A stretch of 36,679 nt of DNA from Lachnospiraceae bacterium 28-4 (GTDB lineage Bacteria > Bacillota > Clostridia > Lachnospirales > Lachnospiraceae): contig KE159598.1 of NCBI GenBank assembly GCA_000403275.2, forward strand, positions 308,283-344,961, given 5' to 3'. A program made the position numbers and the translations under genes. Below are positions 23,571 to 34,200 of the stretch, piece by piece. Every line of letters starts with the position of its first letter. The first letter of the stretch is position 1. The notes beneath the pieces were generated by a model. It had not been told where the DNA came from, did not search any database, and saw only the letters and a program-made list of their open reading frames with translations.

Positions 23571-26186
23571 ATGAAGAAATGGAAATTTTATAAAATAGCA
23601 ATAATATTGTATATAGTATTGATTTTCTTGGGAGCGAAATTGGAGGCGCATGCAGAAAATAAAAAAATAATTGCGATTGTTTATGATGATTCCAGTAGCA
23701 TGATATTTGATGATACTAAAAGCGGAACTGAAACAGGAATTGAACCTGAAGATTATAGAACAAGATGGATCGAAGCGGATTATGCAGTCAGGGCCTTTGT
23801 AGAATGTAAAAATCCGGATGATGAAGTGGTAATATTTCCAATGAATAAAATTGGATGGAATGAAGAAGAGAAGGAAATGATTGGCATAGTTGTTATTTCT
23901 AATCAAGATTTTGAAGAGAGGCAAAATAGTATAAATACTATTTCCAGCACATTTTATAATGATACACCATATGAAAGCATTGAAGATGCATTAAGCTGGC
24001 TGGAAAATAACGGTGAAAAAAGTGATGAGAAATGGTTAATTATTTTGACAGATGGTGAATTTTGGGAAAGTGACTATAGTGACCATAGGATCGAAGTTAA
24101 GGATTTAAAAGGGAAAATAATAGAGTCCTGGAAAGAATACGGAAGCTGTTGCAAGATATTGTACGTTCCGCTTGGAAATGAAACAGGGTGGGACGGAGAG
24201 GATACAAAAGATATAAAGAAAATAACAGAGGGGAATGGAATACAGGAAAAAATATTAGCAGCAAATAATGAAATATATAAAAGAAATCAATTAGACTGGA
24301 ATGGTACGGAGGCACAGATAGATGTGCCATTGAGCGAATTGATTATAATCAGGCAAAAAGAAGGAGGGGAATATAAATACAATAGGGTGGAAGAAGACAG
24401 CGAAAGCAACGCGATACAAAATAATAATGAGGAGGAAATAAAAACTATTTTTTTAAATCAGGAGGATTTAGAGAAGACAGGGGAAAATACCTACGATTCC
24501 AATAGTTTTCGAAGTTATAATGCTGGTATGCCATCCTATGAGGGAAATGAGGTGACAGAGGAAGAATTCAAAGAAGGATTATTGGCAAAAGATATTATAG
24601 GAACTATAGAATGGGTTCAATGGGAGAGCTGTAATATAAGCGGTGAAAATGTACTTAGCTTGAGTTTAGGTTCGCAAGACACCGTATATTACCAATTAAA
24701 TTTTGATTTGGAAATAGAAATAACACAGGGGGGGAAGCGGATAGAAGGCGCTGAAGTAGAGGAAGGCGAGTTTGAGGTGAATATATATCCGGTGGTAAGC
24801 GGCGAAAAGGAAAAAAGAGTGGATATAAATGCGAATTTATTAAAAGATGTCGAATTTTATTTGAATGATAAACAATACGAACTTGGCCGGCCGGAGAAAA
24901 TGGAAGCTGTATTTGGTGAAGAAATAACGTTAAAGGCAGAAGCCAAAGGTAAAGCGATAGAAGGCTCTTTCACTGAAGAGAAGAAATTAGAAACAATAGA
25001 AAAAATATATCCGGTTAGCATTAAGGTGACGGAGATGCCGGATTATTTTAGCTATGAGTCCTTGGATAAAAACAGGACAGAAAAAATGAGCCGGATTAAA
25101 GTGAGGTTGGCGGAGGATGCGGAAAGCGGGGGAATTCCTTTAAGAGATAATACGAAAAATAATTTGGCCGTGGAAGTAAAGGTAACTTATAAAGGATTAA
25201 AAGAAGGGGAGAAAGCTGCCATAGAGGTAAAGACGGAATATGGAGAAAGCAAAAATGAGCTGTATCTTTATCCCTATCTGGTCAATGAAAATGATTTCAA
25301 TGAATATGAAGATGTAAAATGCACAGTTACTGTTTACAGAAAGGATCAGGAGGAACTGAGCAGACAGGAAAAAGTGATCGATATTCCTTTGGTGGCATTA
25401 CCGGTAGAAATAGAGGCTTTGGTTCCGGCAGACACCTATTCTATACGGGATATGATACAGGGGAAGATAAAGCCGGAAATCAAGCGTAATGGAGAAGAAC
25501 TGCTGAAAGAGCAATGGAAAAATGTAAGATATATTGCATCGGAAGGGGATGCTTCAAAATATATTATGGATGAGAGAAGAACACTTTTCCGATTATTGGA
25601 GATTCCATATTGGTTTTTTTATGGGGAAGACGAAATATTTGTATGCAAAGAGGTGAAGTATATGGAAAGGGGCATGGAATATATAGCAATAATGGAAGGA
25701 ACATTATCTTTTCAGCCTGTTCCGGTTTGGATCAGGGGTAGTTTGATCGGGATGATGGCTGTGGGCATTTTAATTTGTTTATGGATTATGGGACGGGTGG
25801 TAAGCGGAAGCTGCTTTGGATGGGGCTTTAAAGCATATCTCTACATTGTGGATTCCAAATTGAAGATATTTGAGAGAGAGATAATCCGGCCGAAAAGAGT
25901 ATTACAGCAGACATTGCTGCCAGGGAAATCGATACAGTTAATATTAAGCAATAATGACGACAGGAAACAGGAAGATTTTCCAGATATGCGTATGAGAAGG
26001 GATAAAAAAGAAAAAAAGTTTGTAATTGTGAATGGCGAAGATTTTCAGAAAAATAATTTCTGGGTAAATGATATGAAAATTGTGGACAGAACTTATATAG
26101 ACCCTGCTGATTGCATCAAAATCATTGATGCCAATGGCATATATTATGAATTGTATTTCAAATCAAAAGAAGAAGAGGAGGGATAA
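23571..26186 (+). CDS. exported von Willebrand A protein with C-terminal membrane anchor and cytoplasmic domain
   Basis: First gene of the tubulin-like operon, 871 residues. A signal peptide (residues 1-28, cut after AHA) is followed by a vWA domain with a complete metal-binding site: DDSSS at 39-43 (DxSxS), T132 in NDTPYESIEDAL, and TDG at 160-162. Beta-rich, acidic repeats follow to about residue 715. There is one membrane helix (about 721-744, IRGSLIGMMAVGILICLWIMG) and a ~120-residue cytoplasmic tail whose strands (VIVNGEDF..NNFWVNDMKIVDRTYIDPADCIKI) resemble an FHA-like beta sandwich. So it would sense or bind something outside and connect to the cytoplasm. The start is chosen at 23571 (AAGGTGGG upstream; it gives the signal peptide). 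It ends four bases before the tubulin-like gene. Confidence 0.85.
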   Translation: MKKWKFYKIAIILYIVLIFLGAKLEAHAENKKIIAIVYDDSSSMIFDDTKSGTETGIEPEDYRTRWIEADYAVRAFVECKNPDDEVVIFPMNKIGWNEEEKEMIGIVVISNQDFEERQNSINTISSTFYNDTPYESIEDALSWLENNGEKSDEKWLIILTDGEFWESDYSDHRIEVKDLKGKIIESWKEYGSCCKILYVPLGNETGWDGEDTKDIKKITEGNGIQEKILAANNEIYKRNQLDWNGTEAQIDVPLSELIIIRQKEGGEYKYNRVEEDSESNAIQNNNEEEIKTIFLNQEDLEKTGENTYDSNSFRSYNAGMPSYEGNEVTEEEFKEGLLAKDIIGTIEWVQWESCNISGENVLSLSLGSQDTVYYQLNFDLEIEITQGGKRIEGAEVEEGEFEVNIYPVVSGEKEKRVDINANLLKDVEFYLNDKQYELGRPEKMEAVFGEEITLKAEAKGKAIEGSFTEEKKLETIEKIYPVSIKVTEMPDYFSYESLDKNRTEKMSRIKVRLAEDAESGGIPLRDNTKNNLAVEVKVTYKGLKEGEKAAIEVKTEYGESKNELYLYPYLVNENDFNEYEDVKCTVTVYRKDQEELSRQEKVIDIPLVALPVEIEALVPADTYSIRDMIQGKIKPEIKRNGEELLKEQWKNVRYIASEGDASKYIMDERRTLFRLLEIPYWFFYGEDEIFVCKEVKYMERGMEYIAIMEGTLSFQPVPVWIRGSLIGMMAVGILICLWIMGRVVSGSCFGWGFKAYLYIVDSKLKIFEREIIRPKRVLQQTLLPGKSIQLILSNNDDRKQEDFPDMRMRRDKKEKKFVIVNGEDFQKNNFWVNDMKIVDRTYIDPADCIKIIDANGIYYELYFKSKEEEEG

Positions 26187-26190
26187 TGGT

Positions 26191-29100
26191 ATGACAGCCC
26201 CTACATTAATTATAGGATTAGGCGGTATAGGCTCAGAAATTGTAAGTATGGTGGAAGAGAAGGCCAAGATTTCCAAAAGTGATATTTCTAATGTAAAATT
26301 TATTATAATTGATACGGATAATGGAGCGTTACTAAAAGAGAAAAGGAATGGATTTGAAGGAACTACAATAAGGATTTCCAATAATATTACGGTGGAAAGC
26401 TGCTTGCAAATGAATAATCTGTCGAGGGAATGGTATCCCAGAAACCAGATCTTTATGAATAAAACGTTGACAGATGGAGCTGGGCAGGTAAGGGCGATTT
26501 CACGGCTTGCGTTGGAACATGCGGTTTTACAGGGGTTATTAGAACCGTTAACTGATGATATTATGGAATTGCATTGGACACAGAAAAATCCGGATTATAA
26601 AACCTTGCGGATTGCAGTTGTAAGTTCTTTGGCAGGAGGAACTGGTTCGGGGCTAATACTTCCATTTGCCATATATTTGTCTGATTATTTAAAGAAAAAT
26701 TTTGAAAAAAATGGTTATAATATGAGCGGATTTTTTATGATGCCGGATATTATATTAAAAGGGAGCGAAAAAAATTATATAGAGAGAATCAGCCTCAATT
26801 CCAATGCATACGCAACTATAAAGGAGTTGGATGATTTTATTCAAAGAAGTGTAGGGACTTTGGATGTAAAAGCAGAGATCAAGCTGGTAAACGGCAGGAG
26901 AAGGAATCCTGATACGGCATTATATAATTTTAATTTTTTGTTTGGGTTACTGAATAATGATGAAGGATATTCGGGCCTAAGGACATCAATGGAATATAAA
27001 AGAATGATGGCTGACTGTATTTTTGTGCCATATTGCAGTCCAATTAATGAGGAAAATACATCGTGGGAGGATAATAAATTCAAGCATTTATCTATAATGC
27101 TGACAAAAGATGAAGGGGTGAAGCAGTACAGGCATTTTGGAAGTATCGGAGTGGCTTCCATGGTATATCCTTATGACGATGTCCGATTTTATTTAACGAT
27201 GGTATGGGCTAAGGATCTGATGAGTGATAAATGGTTTCATTATGATTTGAAATATGAGGAAGAATTAGGGAAACATAATGAGATGCAGAAAAAGGGATTG
27301 ATTGGTAAGGCTTTTACTAAGAAAGGGGAGTTTTATAGGAAAGCCGTAGAAAGTGATATAGATGCTTTTTCCAAGGATATCAAAGATGATCTGACAGTGT
27401 TGGATATTGATGCGGGAACAAGTATGCTGGCTTATGAGGCATATATGAAATCCTTGGAGGAATTTATACAAGCAGAAGTAAAGAACATTGTAGACAAAGA
27501 TTTTATGAGCATAGAAAAGGCAAATAAGATGACCCTGAGGAGTATTGCGCGTGTAAACAAATTGTTTGGCTTTCGTAAAAAGAAAGAGTTTAACAGCTTG
27601 TACCGTGACCGGTATGGGCAGATGCATAAGATATCCAATCAAATCATTTATGATGTCAAGAAGAAGATGGCAAATTATTTATTTCAACCTCATTCTTACG
27701 TGGAGAGCAAAGGGAAAGCATATTTGCTGGAGGCATGGATATTTGAAAATCAAAGAGGCGATTTTGTATCTCCCAATGCGGTCAGATATTTTCTGGAAGA
27801 AGCATGTGTATTGATGAAAGAAAGGGCATACATATTAGGAAAAAGCGTAAAGGACAGGGCGAATAAGCATGAGGCAGTACAGAGTCAGTTTAAAATAGCA
27901 GCGGCATATAATTGGAATGAATTAACTATACGGATCAAAAGATTGCGGGAAGATTATGAAGCGGTAATAAGAGAGGAAGTATTTTTATATTGTCTGCAAG
28001 TTGGAGTAAAACGTGTCAGAAATTTAGCGGATGCATATGAAAAACTGTTTGACGATTATAGAAAAGGGATGGAGCAGCTGGATGAACGGAGGGAATTATT
28101 AAAATCAGAAATGCAGGCTGTGGAAGGAACACGGGTAAAAAAAGTAGGATGTCAGGAAGAATATCTGAATGAGATGTACAATGAGATGAAAAAAGAAAGC
28201 AGTATTTACTATGGTACGTTAAATAAAGTTTATCAGCAGATATATGAAATGGCAAATGAATATGCAGTGGATAGCAATACAAATAATGGAAAAGGGAGCA
28301 GTAAATGGGATACGTTGTTGAACCAGTGGAAGGAAAACTTCGAAGACGCATATGGCAGCAAATTTAATGTGGACGTGCTGTCTGCTTTAGAACAGGAAAT
28401 AAGGTGGAATATAGAGAGAAAAAATAATGGAAAACCAATGGCGGACAAAGCAGTTAAAGCAAGGATGGAAGAAGAGTTGGAGCGGTGCGCAACTCAGCTG
28501 GCAGCGCCCTTTATGAGTACTGCTTTGGATCCGTATAAGACTGTTATTCTGGAGAATTATTTCCATAGCAGTTTGCTGAAATTAAAAGGAATTAAGAAAG
28601 AAATTGTATTGGAAAGATTAATAGCGAAAAATGGCATTGAAGAGAGCCAGATGATAGATAAATATACCATTAATTTTTACCAATCTCTGTTTGGCGTACA
28701 TGCAAAATATCTCAAGCCTTTTAAACAGGGAGAGGAATGTTATAAAGATTATGATGATATAACGAAATATATGCATATCAATGGAAACCGGGAGCAAATA
28801 TTGACACCGCATCTTGACAGGACTTGGCATAGAATCGATATTCTGCCGGAAATTGATCCGGATATTCAGGTGGAAAAACAGAAATATTTATGGGTAGTAT
28901 TGTTTTACTCCTATATTATGGGAAGGCATATAATAAAGGATAATGATGCTAAATATAATATTAAAGATTTGGCATTAGAGCATAAACAATGTTCATCATT
29001 ATATGATGTGATGGAGATTTTTAAAAACTGCCGTGAAGATGCTGATAAGGTGTTTGGAGAAATGGATGCCGCATTTTCAGGTTGTTTGATACAGACGAAT

Positions 29101-29433
29101 TCATATAAAGAGGATGAGTTTTATAAGAATTATGAGAAATGTGATGTGATTACTGATATTTATCTGGCATATGTATGCCCTTTAAATGAAACATGGGTGA
29201 AAGGAGAAAATGTGGCGGAGTGGTTTGTGCTGGGATGGCAATATACTTTAGAAAAATTTTTAGAAAAATATACGAACGTGTACGAAAGTACGATGAAAAA
29301 AATGATGAACGATAAAATTTATTTGTATAAGAGCAAAAATAAAGCAAAAAACGATAATATGAAAATAGAAGATGCAATACAAAAATTAGATATAGCTTTA
29401 CACGGAAATGGATTAGCGCGTTTGAAACAATAG
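26191..29433 (+). CDS. tubulin/FtsZ-like GTPase (FtsZl-1/Tubulin_2 type)
   Basis: A 1080-residue cytoplasmic protein with an N-terminal tubulin-superfamily nucleotide-binding domain. It shows the glycine loop GLGGIGSE at 9-16, an IIIDTDNGALL strand-loop like the FtsZ/tubulin NTD loop, the full tubulin signature GGTGSG at 149-154, and an RISLNSNAYATIKELDDF helix corresponding to the nucleotide-contacting helix H7. About 700 further residues are mainly helical and unassigned. Related proteins are annotated 'tubulin-like' and belong to a family (Makarova and Koonin's FtsZ-like proteins) predicted to act in membrane remodelling with a vWA partner. The start at 26191 follows GAGGAGGGA. It is in a four-gene operon between two membrane-linked partners. 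Polymerisation is likely from the family but unproven here. Confidence 0.85.
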   Translation: MTAPTLIIGLGGIGSEIVSMVEEKAKISKSDISNVKFIIIDTDNGALLKEKRNGFEGTTIRISNNITVESCLQMNNLSREWYPRNQIFMNKTLTDGAGQVRAISRLALEHAVLQGLLEPLTDDIMELHWTQKNPDYKTLRIAVVSSLAGGTGSGLILPFAIYLSDYLKKNFEKNGYNMSGFFMMPDIILKGSEKNYIERISLNSNAYATIKELDDFIQRSVGTLDVKAEIKLVNGRRRNPDTALYNFNFLFGLLNNDEGYSGLRTSMEYKRMMADCIFVPYCSPINEENTSWEDNKFKHLSIMLTKDEGVKQYRHFGSIGVASMVYPYDDVRFYLTMVWAKDLMSDKWFHYDLKYEEELGKHNEMQKKGLIGKAFTKKGEFYRKAVESDIDAFSKDIKDDLTVLDIDAGTSMLAYEAYMKSLEEFIQAEVKNIVDKDFMSIEKANKMTLRSIARVNKLFGFRKKKEFNSLYRDRYGQMHKISNQIIYDVKKKMANYLFQPHSYVESKGKAYLLEAWIFENQRGDFVSPNAVRYFLEEACVLMKERAYILGKSVKDRANKHEAVQSQFKIAAAYNWNELTIRIKRLREDYEAVIREEVFLYCLQVGVKRVRNLADAYEKLFDDYRKGMEQLDERRELLKSEMQAVEGTRVKKVGCQEEYLNEMYNEMKKESSIYYGTLNKVYQQIYEMANEYAVDSNTNNGKGSSKWDTLLNQWKENFEDAYGSKFNVDVLSALEQEIRWNIERKNNGKPMADKAVKARMEEELERCATQLAAPFMSTALDPYKTVILENYFHSSLLKLKGIKKEIVLERLIAKNGIEESQMIDKYTINFYQSLFGVHAKYLKPFKQGEECYKDYDDITKYMHINGNREQILTPHLDRTWHRIDILPEIDPDIQVEKQKYLWVVLFYSYIMGRHIIKDNDAKYNIKDLALEHKQCSSLYDVMEIFKNCREDADKVFGEMDAAFSGCLIQTNSYKEDEFYKNYEKCDVITDIYLAYVCPLNETWVKGENVAEWFVLGWQYTLEKFLEKYTNVYESTMKKMMNDKIYLYKSKNKAKNDNMKIEDAIQKLDIALHGNGLARLKQ

Positions 29434-29451
29434 GATAAAAAGAGGGATTAT

Positions 29452-31209
29452 ATGTTGACATATATGGTTTATGAGGAGAGGGATAAAAAAATCAGTGAAA
29501 TGCTATTTTTGCTTCGAAGCTTTGAAAAAAAGGGAGTCCTGGGTAAATCAGAATGGGAAAATGAGTCTGAATTATGTAATCGAATTAATACTTTTTTGTC
29601 TATGCATATAGATAAGGAATGGCAACTGATTATACTTGACGGAAAAGAACTATATGCAGTGGACAACCCTTATGAAAGCAAGGAAAGAGAAGAAAAAATC
29701 AAGCGTTTGTTAAATCAGTCGCAACAGGATAGCGGCCAGTATAAAAAAAATATGAAATTATTTCCGCCGAAATATATTCTATTGCTTAGTGCGAGGCGAA
29801 ACAGGTTGATTAAATATCCGCTTTCATCTAATATTTATTCGGATTTTTATAAGCAGTATTCTTCTAATTGCAGATTTTGGGTAGTAAATATTCCGGAAGA
29901 AGAGGATCAGTTGACGGATAAGGTGATATTCCGGCTTCTTTGCGGACTGTTGGTGCTTCTTGCGAATGATATTTCTGAGATGGTTATGGAAAGGCAATAC
30001 TTGTACGAACTTAGCTGGCAGATGGAACAAAAAGAAGTGGAAAATGATTTAAAAGAAATGCTACTCAGGCATAATAGGATAGAAGAACTGCTCATGGACA
30101 ACAGTCGGTTGAATGATTGTGAAGGAGAGTATTTTCAAGATTTTCCGGTACCGGTTTTTTATTTGGGCGGAAGTAAACAAATCGAGAAAGTCAACGGAAA
30201 TGTGAAATCGTTTTTGAAAAAAGACGAAAATGACGTTCTTATATGGGAAATACAAAATAATATCGTTTTGGAACAGATAAACAAATTAATGGAATCGCCG
30301 GTAGGAAGATGGGAGAAGGAAATTGAGGAAGCCAAGTGGAATACCTTGGAAGATATGGATATGTTGAAAGGGCATATAATTCTTTTGAATCAGGAAGCGC
30401 GTTACCGTTTGCGGAAAGCGAAGGAGAAATGTGCGGAAGGCATTTTTAAATTGAAGTTGAATGTTGAAGAAAAGGGAGAGCTGTTGAATAAGGCTGTGGA
30501 TCAGGAGAAACAGATCATACGTGCAATAAGGACGCGAATGACATGGAGGAGTTTTTGCAAATCGTTTATTGAAATTGCATTAGGAACGATATTGATATTG
30601 TTTTTCGGATTTGGTTTAAGCGGCGGGATGAAAGAAGATAAGCTTATTAGAATAACATTCATTTTTGTATGTGCAGTATTCATCATAAGCTTTATTATTA
30701 TAGAAATATTGTTATATTGTCAGAGAATTTACGTGAAAGACAAATTAAATATTACAATCAAAAAAATAAATAATTGTTTAAAAAACGATGATTTTAAATA
30801 TAACAGTCTTCTCGCAAGTATAACTCAGCATAAAAAATATAGCCTGTTAGAGCAGGAGCAAAGAGAATTTGATTATATAAGGGATGAGAAAAAAATAATC
30901 TTGAAAAAGCATAAAAAAGAATTAGCTATGTTTGAACAACATATAAGAAAATTGTGTTGGATACTTGGGTATACTCCGGATATTTCAAAAGAAAAAAGTG
31001 AAAAGAAGGATACCGGTTTTTTAAAGGATATGGAATACTTTGGATATTATTACCTTCCATCTATAGATTTATTTTATAAGACGATAATTAGGGGGTGGGG
31101 AAATAATATTTTGGTTCCATTTTCCTTTATGAAAAGGATTGGCGTAGAAAAAGTATGTCTGATGCGGAATGGAAGTGCGGACGGGAGAAAGAAGGAAGAA
31201 GATGAATAA
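29452..31209 (+). CDS. two-helix membrane protein with coiled coils (tubulin-like operon)
   Basis: A 585-residue protein, not recognised. The N-terminal ~340 residues are soluble and charged, with EKKGVLGKSEWENESELCNRINTFL near the start and helical or coiled regions from about 185 to 365. Two adjacent membrane helices lie at about 372-392 (FIEIALGTILILFFGFGLSGG) and 401-425 (IRITFIFVCAVFIISFIIIEILLYC). A second charged helical region then runs to the end. With both termini probably cytoplasmic, it could be a membrane tether or scaffold for the tubulin-like protein. AGAGGG precedes the ATG 18 bases after the tubulin-like stop, and its end overlaps the next gene by eight bases. Function is inferred from topology and neighbours only. 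Confidence 0.8.
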   Translation: MLTYMVYEERDKKISEMLFLLRSFEKKGVLGKSEWENESELCNRINTFLSMHIDKEWQLIILDGKELYAVDNPYESKEREEKIKRLLNQSQQDSGQYKKNMKLFPPKYILLLSARRNRLIKYPLSSNIYSDFYKQYSSNCRFWVVNIPEEEDQLTDKVIFRLLCGLLVLLANDISEMVMERQYLYELSWQMEQKEVENDLKEMLLRHNRIEELLMDNSRLNDCEGEYFQDFPVPVFYLGGSKQIEKVNGNVKSFLKKDENDVLIWEIQNNIVLEQINKLMESPVGRWEKEIEEAKWNTLEDMDMLKGHIILLNQEARYRLRKAKEKCAEGIFKLKLNVEEKGELLNKAVDQEKQIIRAIRTRMTWRSFCKSFIEIALGTILILFFGFGLSGGMKEDKLIRITFIFVCAVFIISFIIIEILLYCQRIYVKDKLNITIKKINNCLKNDDFKYNSLLASITQHKKYSLLEQEQREFDYIRDEKKIILKKHKKELAMFEQHIRKLCWILGYTPDISKEKSEKKDTGFLKDMEYFGYYYLPSIDLFYKTIIRGWGNNILVPFSFMKRIGVEKVCLMRNGSADGRKKEEDE

Positions 31210-34200
31210 GTTCATAGAGGGTATTCTTAACGTTCCAATAATTATGCAGATGATTTTATCATTGATGACTGTAACAATTCCCTTTTTCTTCAAAAAAGCT
31301 GCATATTGGAATTGGGGGGAAAAATTAAGCCGTTATAAAACAAAAAAAATTAGAAGAGAGTATTTTGCTTGGATAATTATGGTATCGATTGTGCTGAAGA
31401 CATGGGAAGATGGGTTATTTGAAAGTATAGTAAAAAATATACAATCAAGTGTAGTATGGAATTGGATATATGATAAAATTTTAATTTTCAGGCAGCCGGT
31501 AATCGAAAAGTATATTATGGAGTACCAATGGTTGATTTGGGTTATTTTTCTTTTTGCACTACATGTAATCTATCATATTATAAAGCTGAAGAATATAGGG
31601 AAGGAAAGATGGCCGGATAAAATATGGAATAATATTATAAATAAATTAAAAATAACGGAAGATACATTGCCATATGCTGAAATAACAACGCGGATATCAG
31701 AGAAATGGGAAGCTTATGAAAGATATGGAGAAATCAATGGGGATGGTAACAGAGAGATATATATCTTAAAAGATAACTATGTTCAAATTAGAACGTTATA
31801 TAAATGTATGTTTGTGTTATCTATAATAGTTGTATTTGGAGTTGCAGGATGGTTTAAGATTGAGCCTGAAGTGTGTGAGGCTTCCATACCAATAGCGGAA
31901 GGCTTTCGACTATTGGCGTTATTAGTGGCTCTGGCGACTTATTTTATGGAACAATATAGTTATTATAATGGTTTTACAAAGGAAGAATATTTGACGAGTA
32001 TAGAAAATTCAAATATACAAGATGCCGCAAAAGATGTCGAGGATATAGGATTTGGGGATTCCTTAAAGCTTGTTAGGCCAGGCGGGCCTAAGAATGTGCT
32101 GTTTGATGAAAAGCAGGATAGGATTGAAAGAATCAATAGAATATACGGGAGCAGTGAAAACAGGATGCATTGTTTGGGAATTGCATTAAAAGAAGTAATT
32201 GACGATTTGTGTTCTGACAATGACTTTATAGATGCCGCAGTTAGATTGGTAAAGCATCAGAGCGTCTATTTTGCTATTCCTTTTTATCAGGACTTGGGAA
32301 ATTATATTTTTCCTTTTTTAAGCATGGAGCTATTAGAAAATAAGAAAATACTTGTTATTTCCGGAATAAAAAATAGGGATGAGGAATTGAAACAATGGTT
32401 TTCGAAAGGGCTTCAGAAAAAATATGGATATTTGGAGTTTTGGGATGTCCAAAATATGCAAGATGAGATAGGGGGTGCAGATATAGGTCTTATATCGCTG
32501 GGACATATAAACAAAATAATAGACAATGCGGATGTGGGGTTTTGGGAGAATGTTTCTGTAGTAGTTTTGCTGGAACCTTCCTTGTTTTTGCCATATCATC
32601 CGATTATTATGTCGCAGATTTTAATGAAAATAAAAGGCCGGGATGAGAAAATTACCTATATTGTATGTGATGTAAATACCGGAGGAATGATAGACTTTTT
32701 GTCCGATATGTTGAAAGAAGAGTTTGTATATGTGAATGCGACTAAAAAAGGTGCAGATACGGTTGGAGTATTGGTAGATGCGGATCATGTGAATAGGGGA
32801 AATCCTTTTGTGCGGGTTAATCAGTGTTTTGCCAATGAATTATATATAGCAGCTTTTTTGAGAAAGTATTTTAAAGAGAAAATACATTGGTATGGGAATT
32901 ATGCAGTACCAATCATCGATATAGCATGGCAGGCAGGACAATATTATAATCAAATTACAGATGAGACCGAAGATATAGCCAATATGGGTATCATTAATGA
33001 GATTTTTGATTATAAGGAGGATGGGAATGAGGCGGTATACGAGCCGACAGCAATTAATATAGTAGAAGATTCTATATACAATGCTTTTGAAATGCTTCGC
33101 CAATATAGCACGAGAGGGGCAAAAAAAGCTTTTACGGCAGTTTTTTCAGCTAATTATATGCTCCATGATTTTATGAAAGATAAGAAATATATACAGATCT
33201 TAGATAATGATGTAGGATATATTTCCCAACATATGCCCAGGTTTCAGCGTTCAAAGAGGAATCTGGCGATTGATATAGCCTATCATTTAACTATGGGTTC
33301 CATAGAAATTTGTGAGTTTAAGAAAATATTATTCTATTATGGATATGTGGTAGAAAGTAGTATAGAAAAAATATTATGTGAGTTAAATCAATTTTATGAA
33401 GAAGGATTAGGAATAGCAAGTTTATCATTAAGGCAGGTTTATGAAAAAAAGGAAGAGGAAAATTGGGCGTATGGCAGGATATTGGTGATCTCGGAAGAGG
33501 GACGGAATAACTTCCTGGACTGGTATAATGAAAATATTGCAGTAGTACGGTATTATAGCGAAACTACGAAGAACAAAAGCAAATATTTGGATGCGGTTGC
33601 AGGGGGACATATCTATCAGTTTTATCTTCCAGGTCAATATATTATAGTGGAAGGAAAATATTATAAGATCGAAAAAATAGAAAAAGAGGATGCCGGGTAC
33701 TGCCTCATTTTACAGAAGGCATCCGATGATTATACTTATAGAAGGTATTACCGGCAGTTTAGGCGTTATTGTCTGAAAGAAACCGGAAAAACAAAAGAAG
33801 TAAAGCTAAATAGAGAATATCTGAAGGTAGACATGCTGGAGGCGGATATAGAGGTCTGTACAGATGGGTATATATGCGGAAAACAGTTCAATGAAATATT
33901 TAATGGGGATATTATGAATTTGAATAATATCCCGAAAAGAAAATATCGGAAAAAATATGTATTAAGGATAAAAATCAAGTTCAGGAATATATATACATAT
34001 GCTTTGCTGTTAAAGGAACTCCTTTTTACATATTTTCCGCATTGCTGGCAGCTTTTATCGGTAGCGATGGTGAATCCAAAGGAATTAAAGGGATATATTG
34101 ACAAACTGGAAGTGGAATCTGATTTGAATAATATAGATGAGAATGAGATTTATATTATGGAAGACAGTCCAATGGATTTAGGTTTGCTTGAAACGATAAG

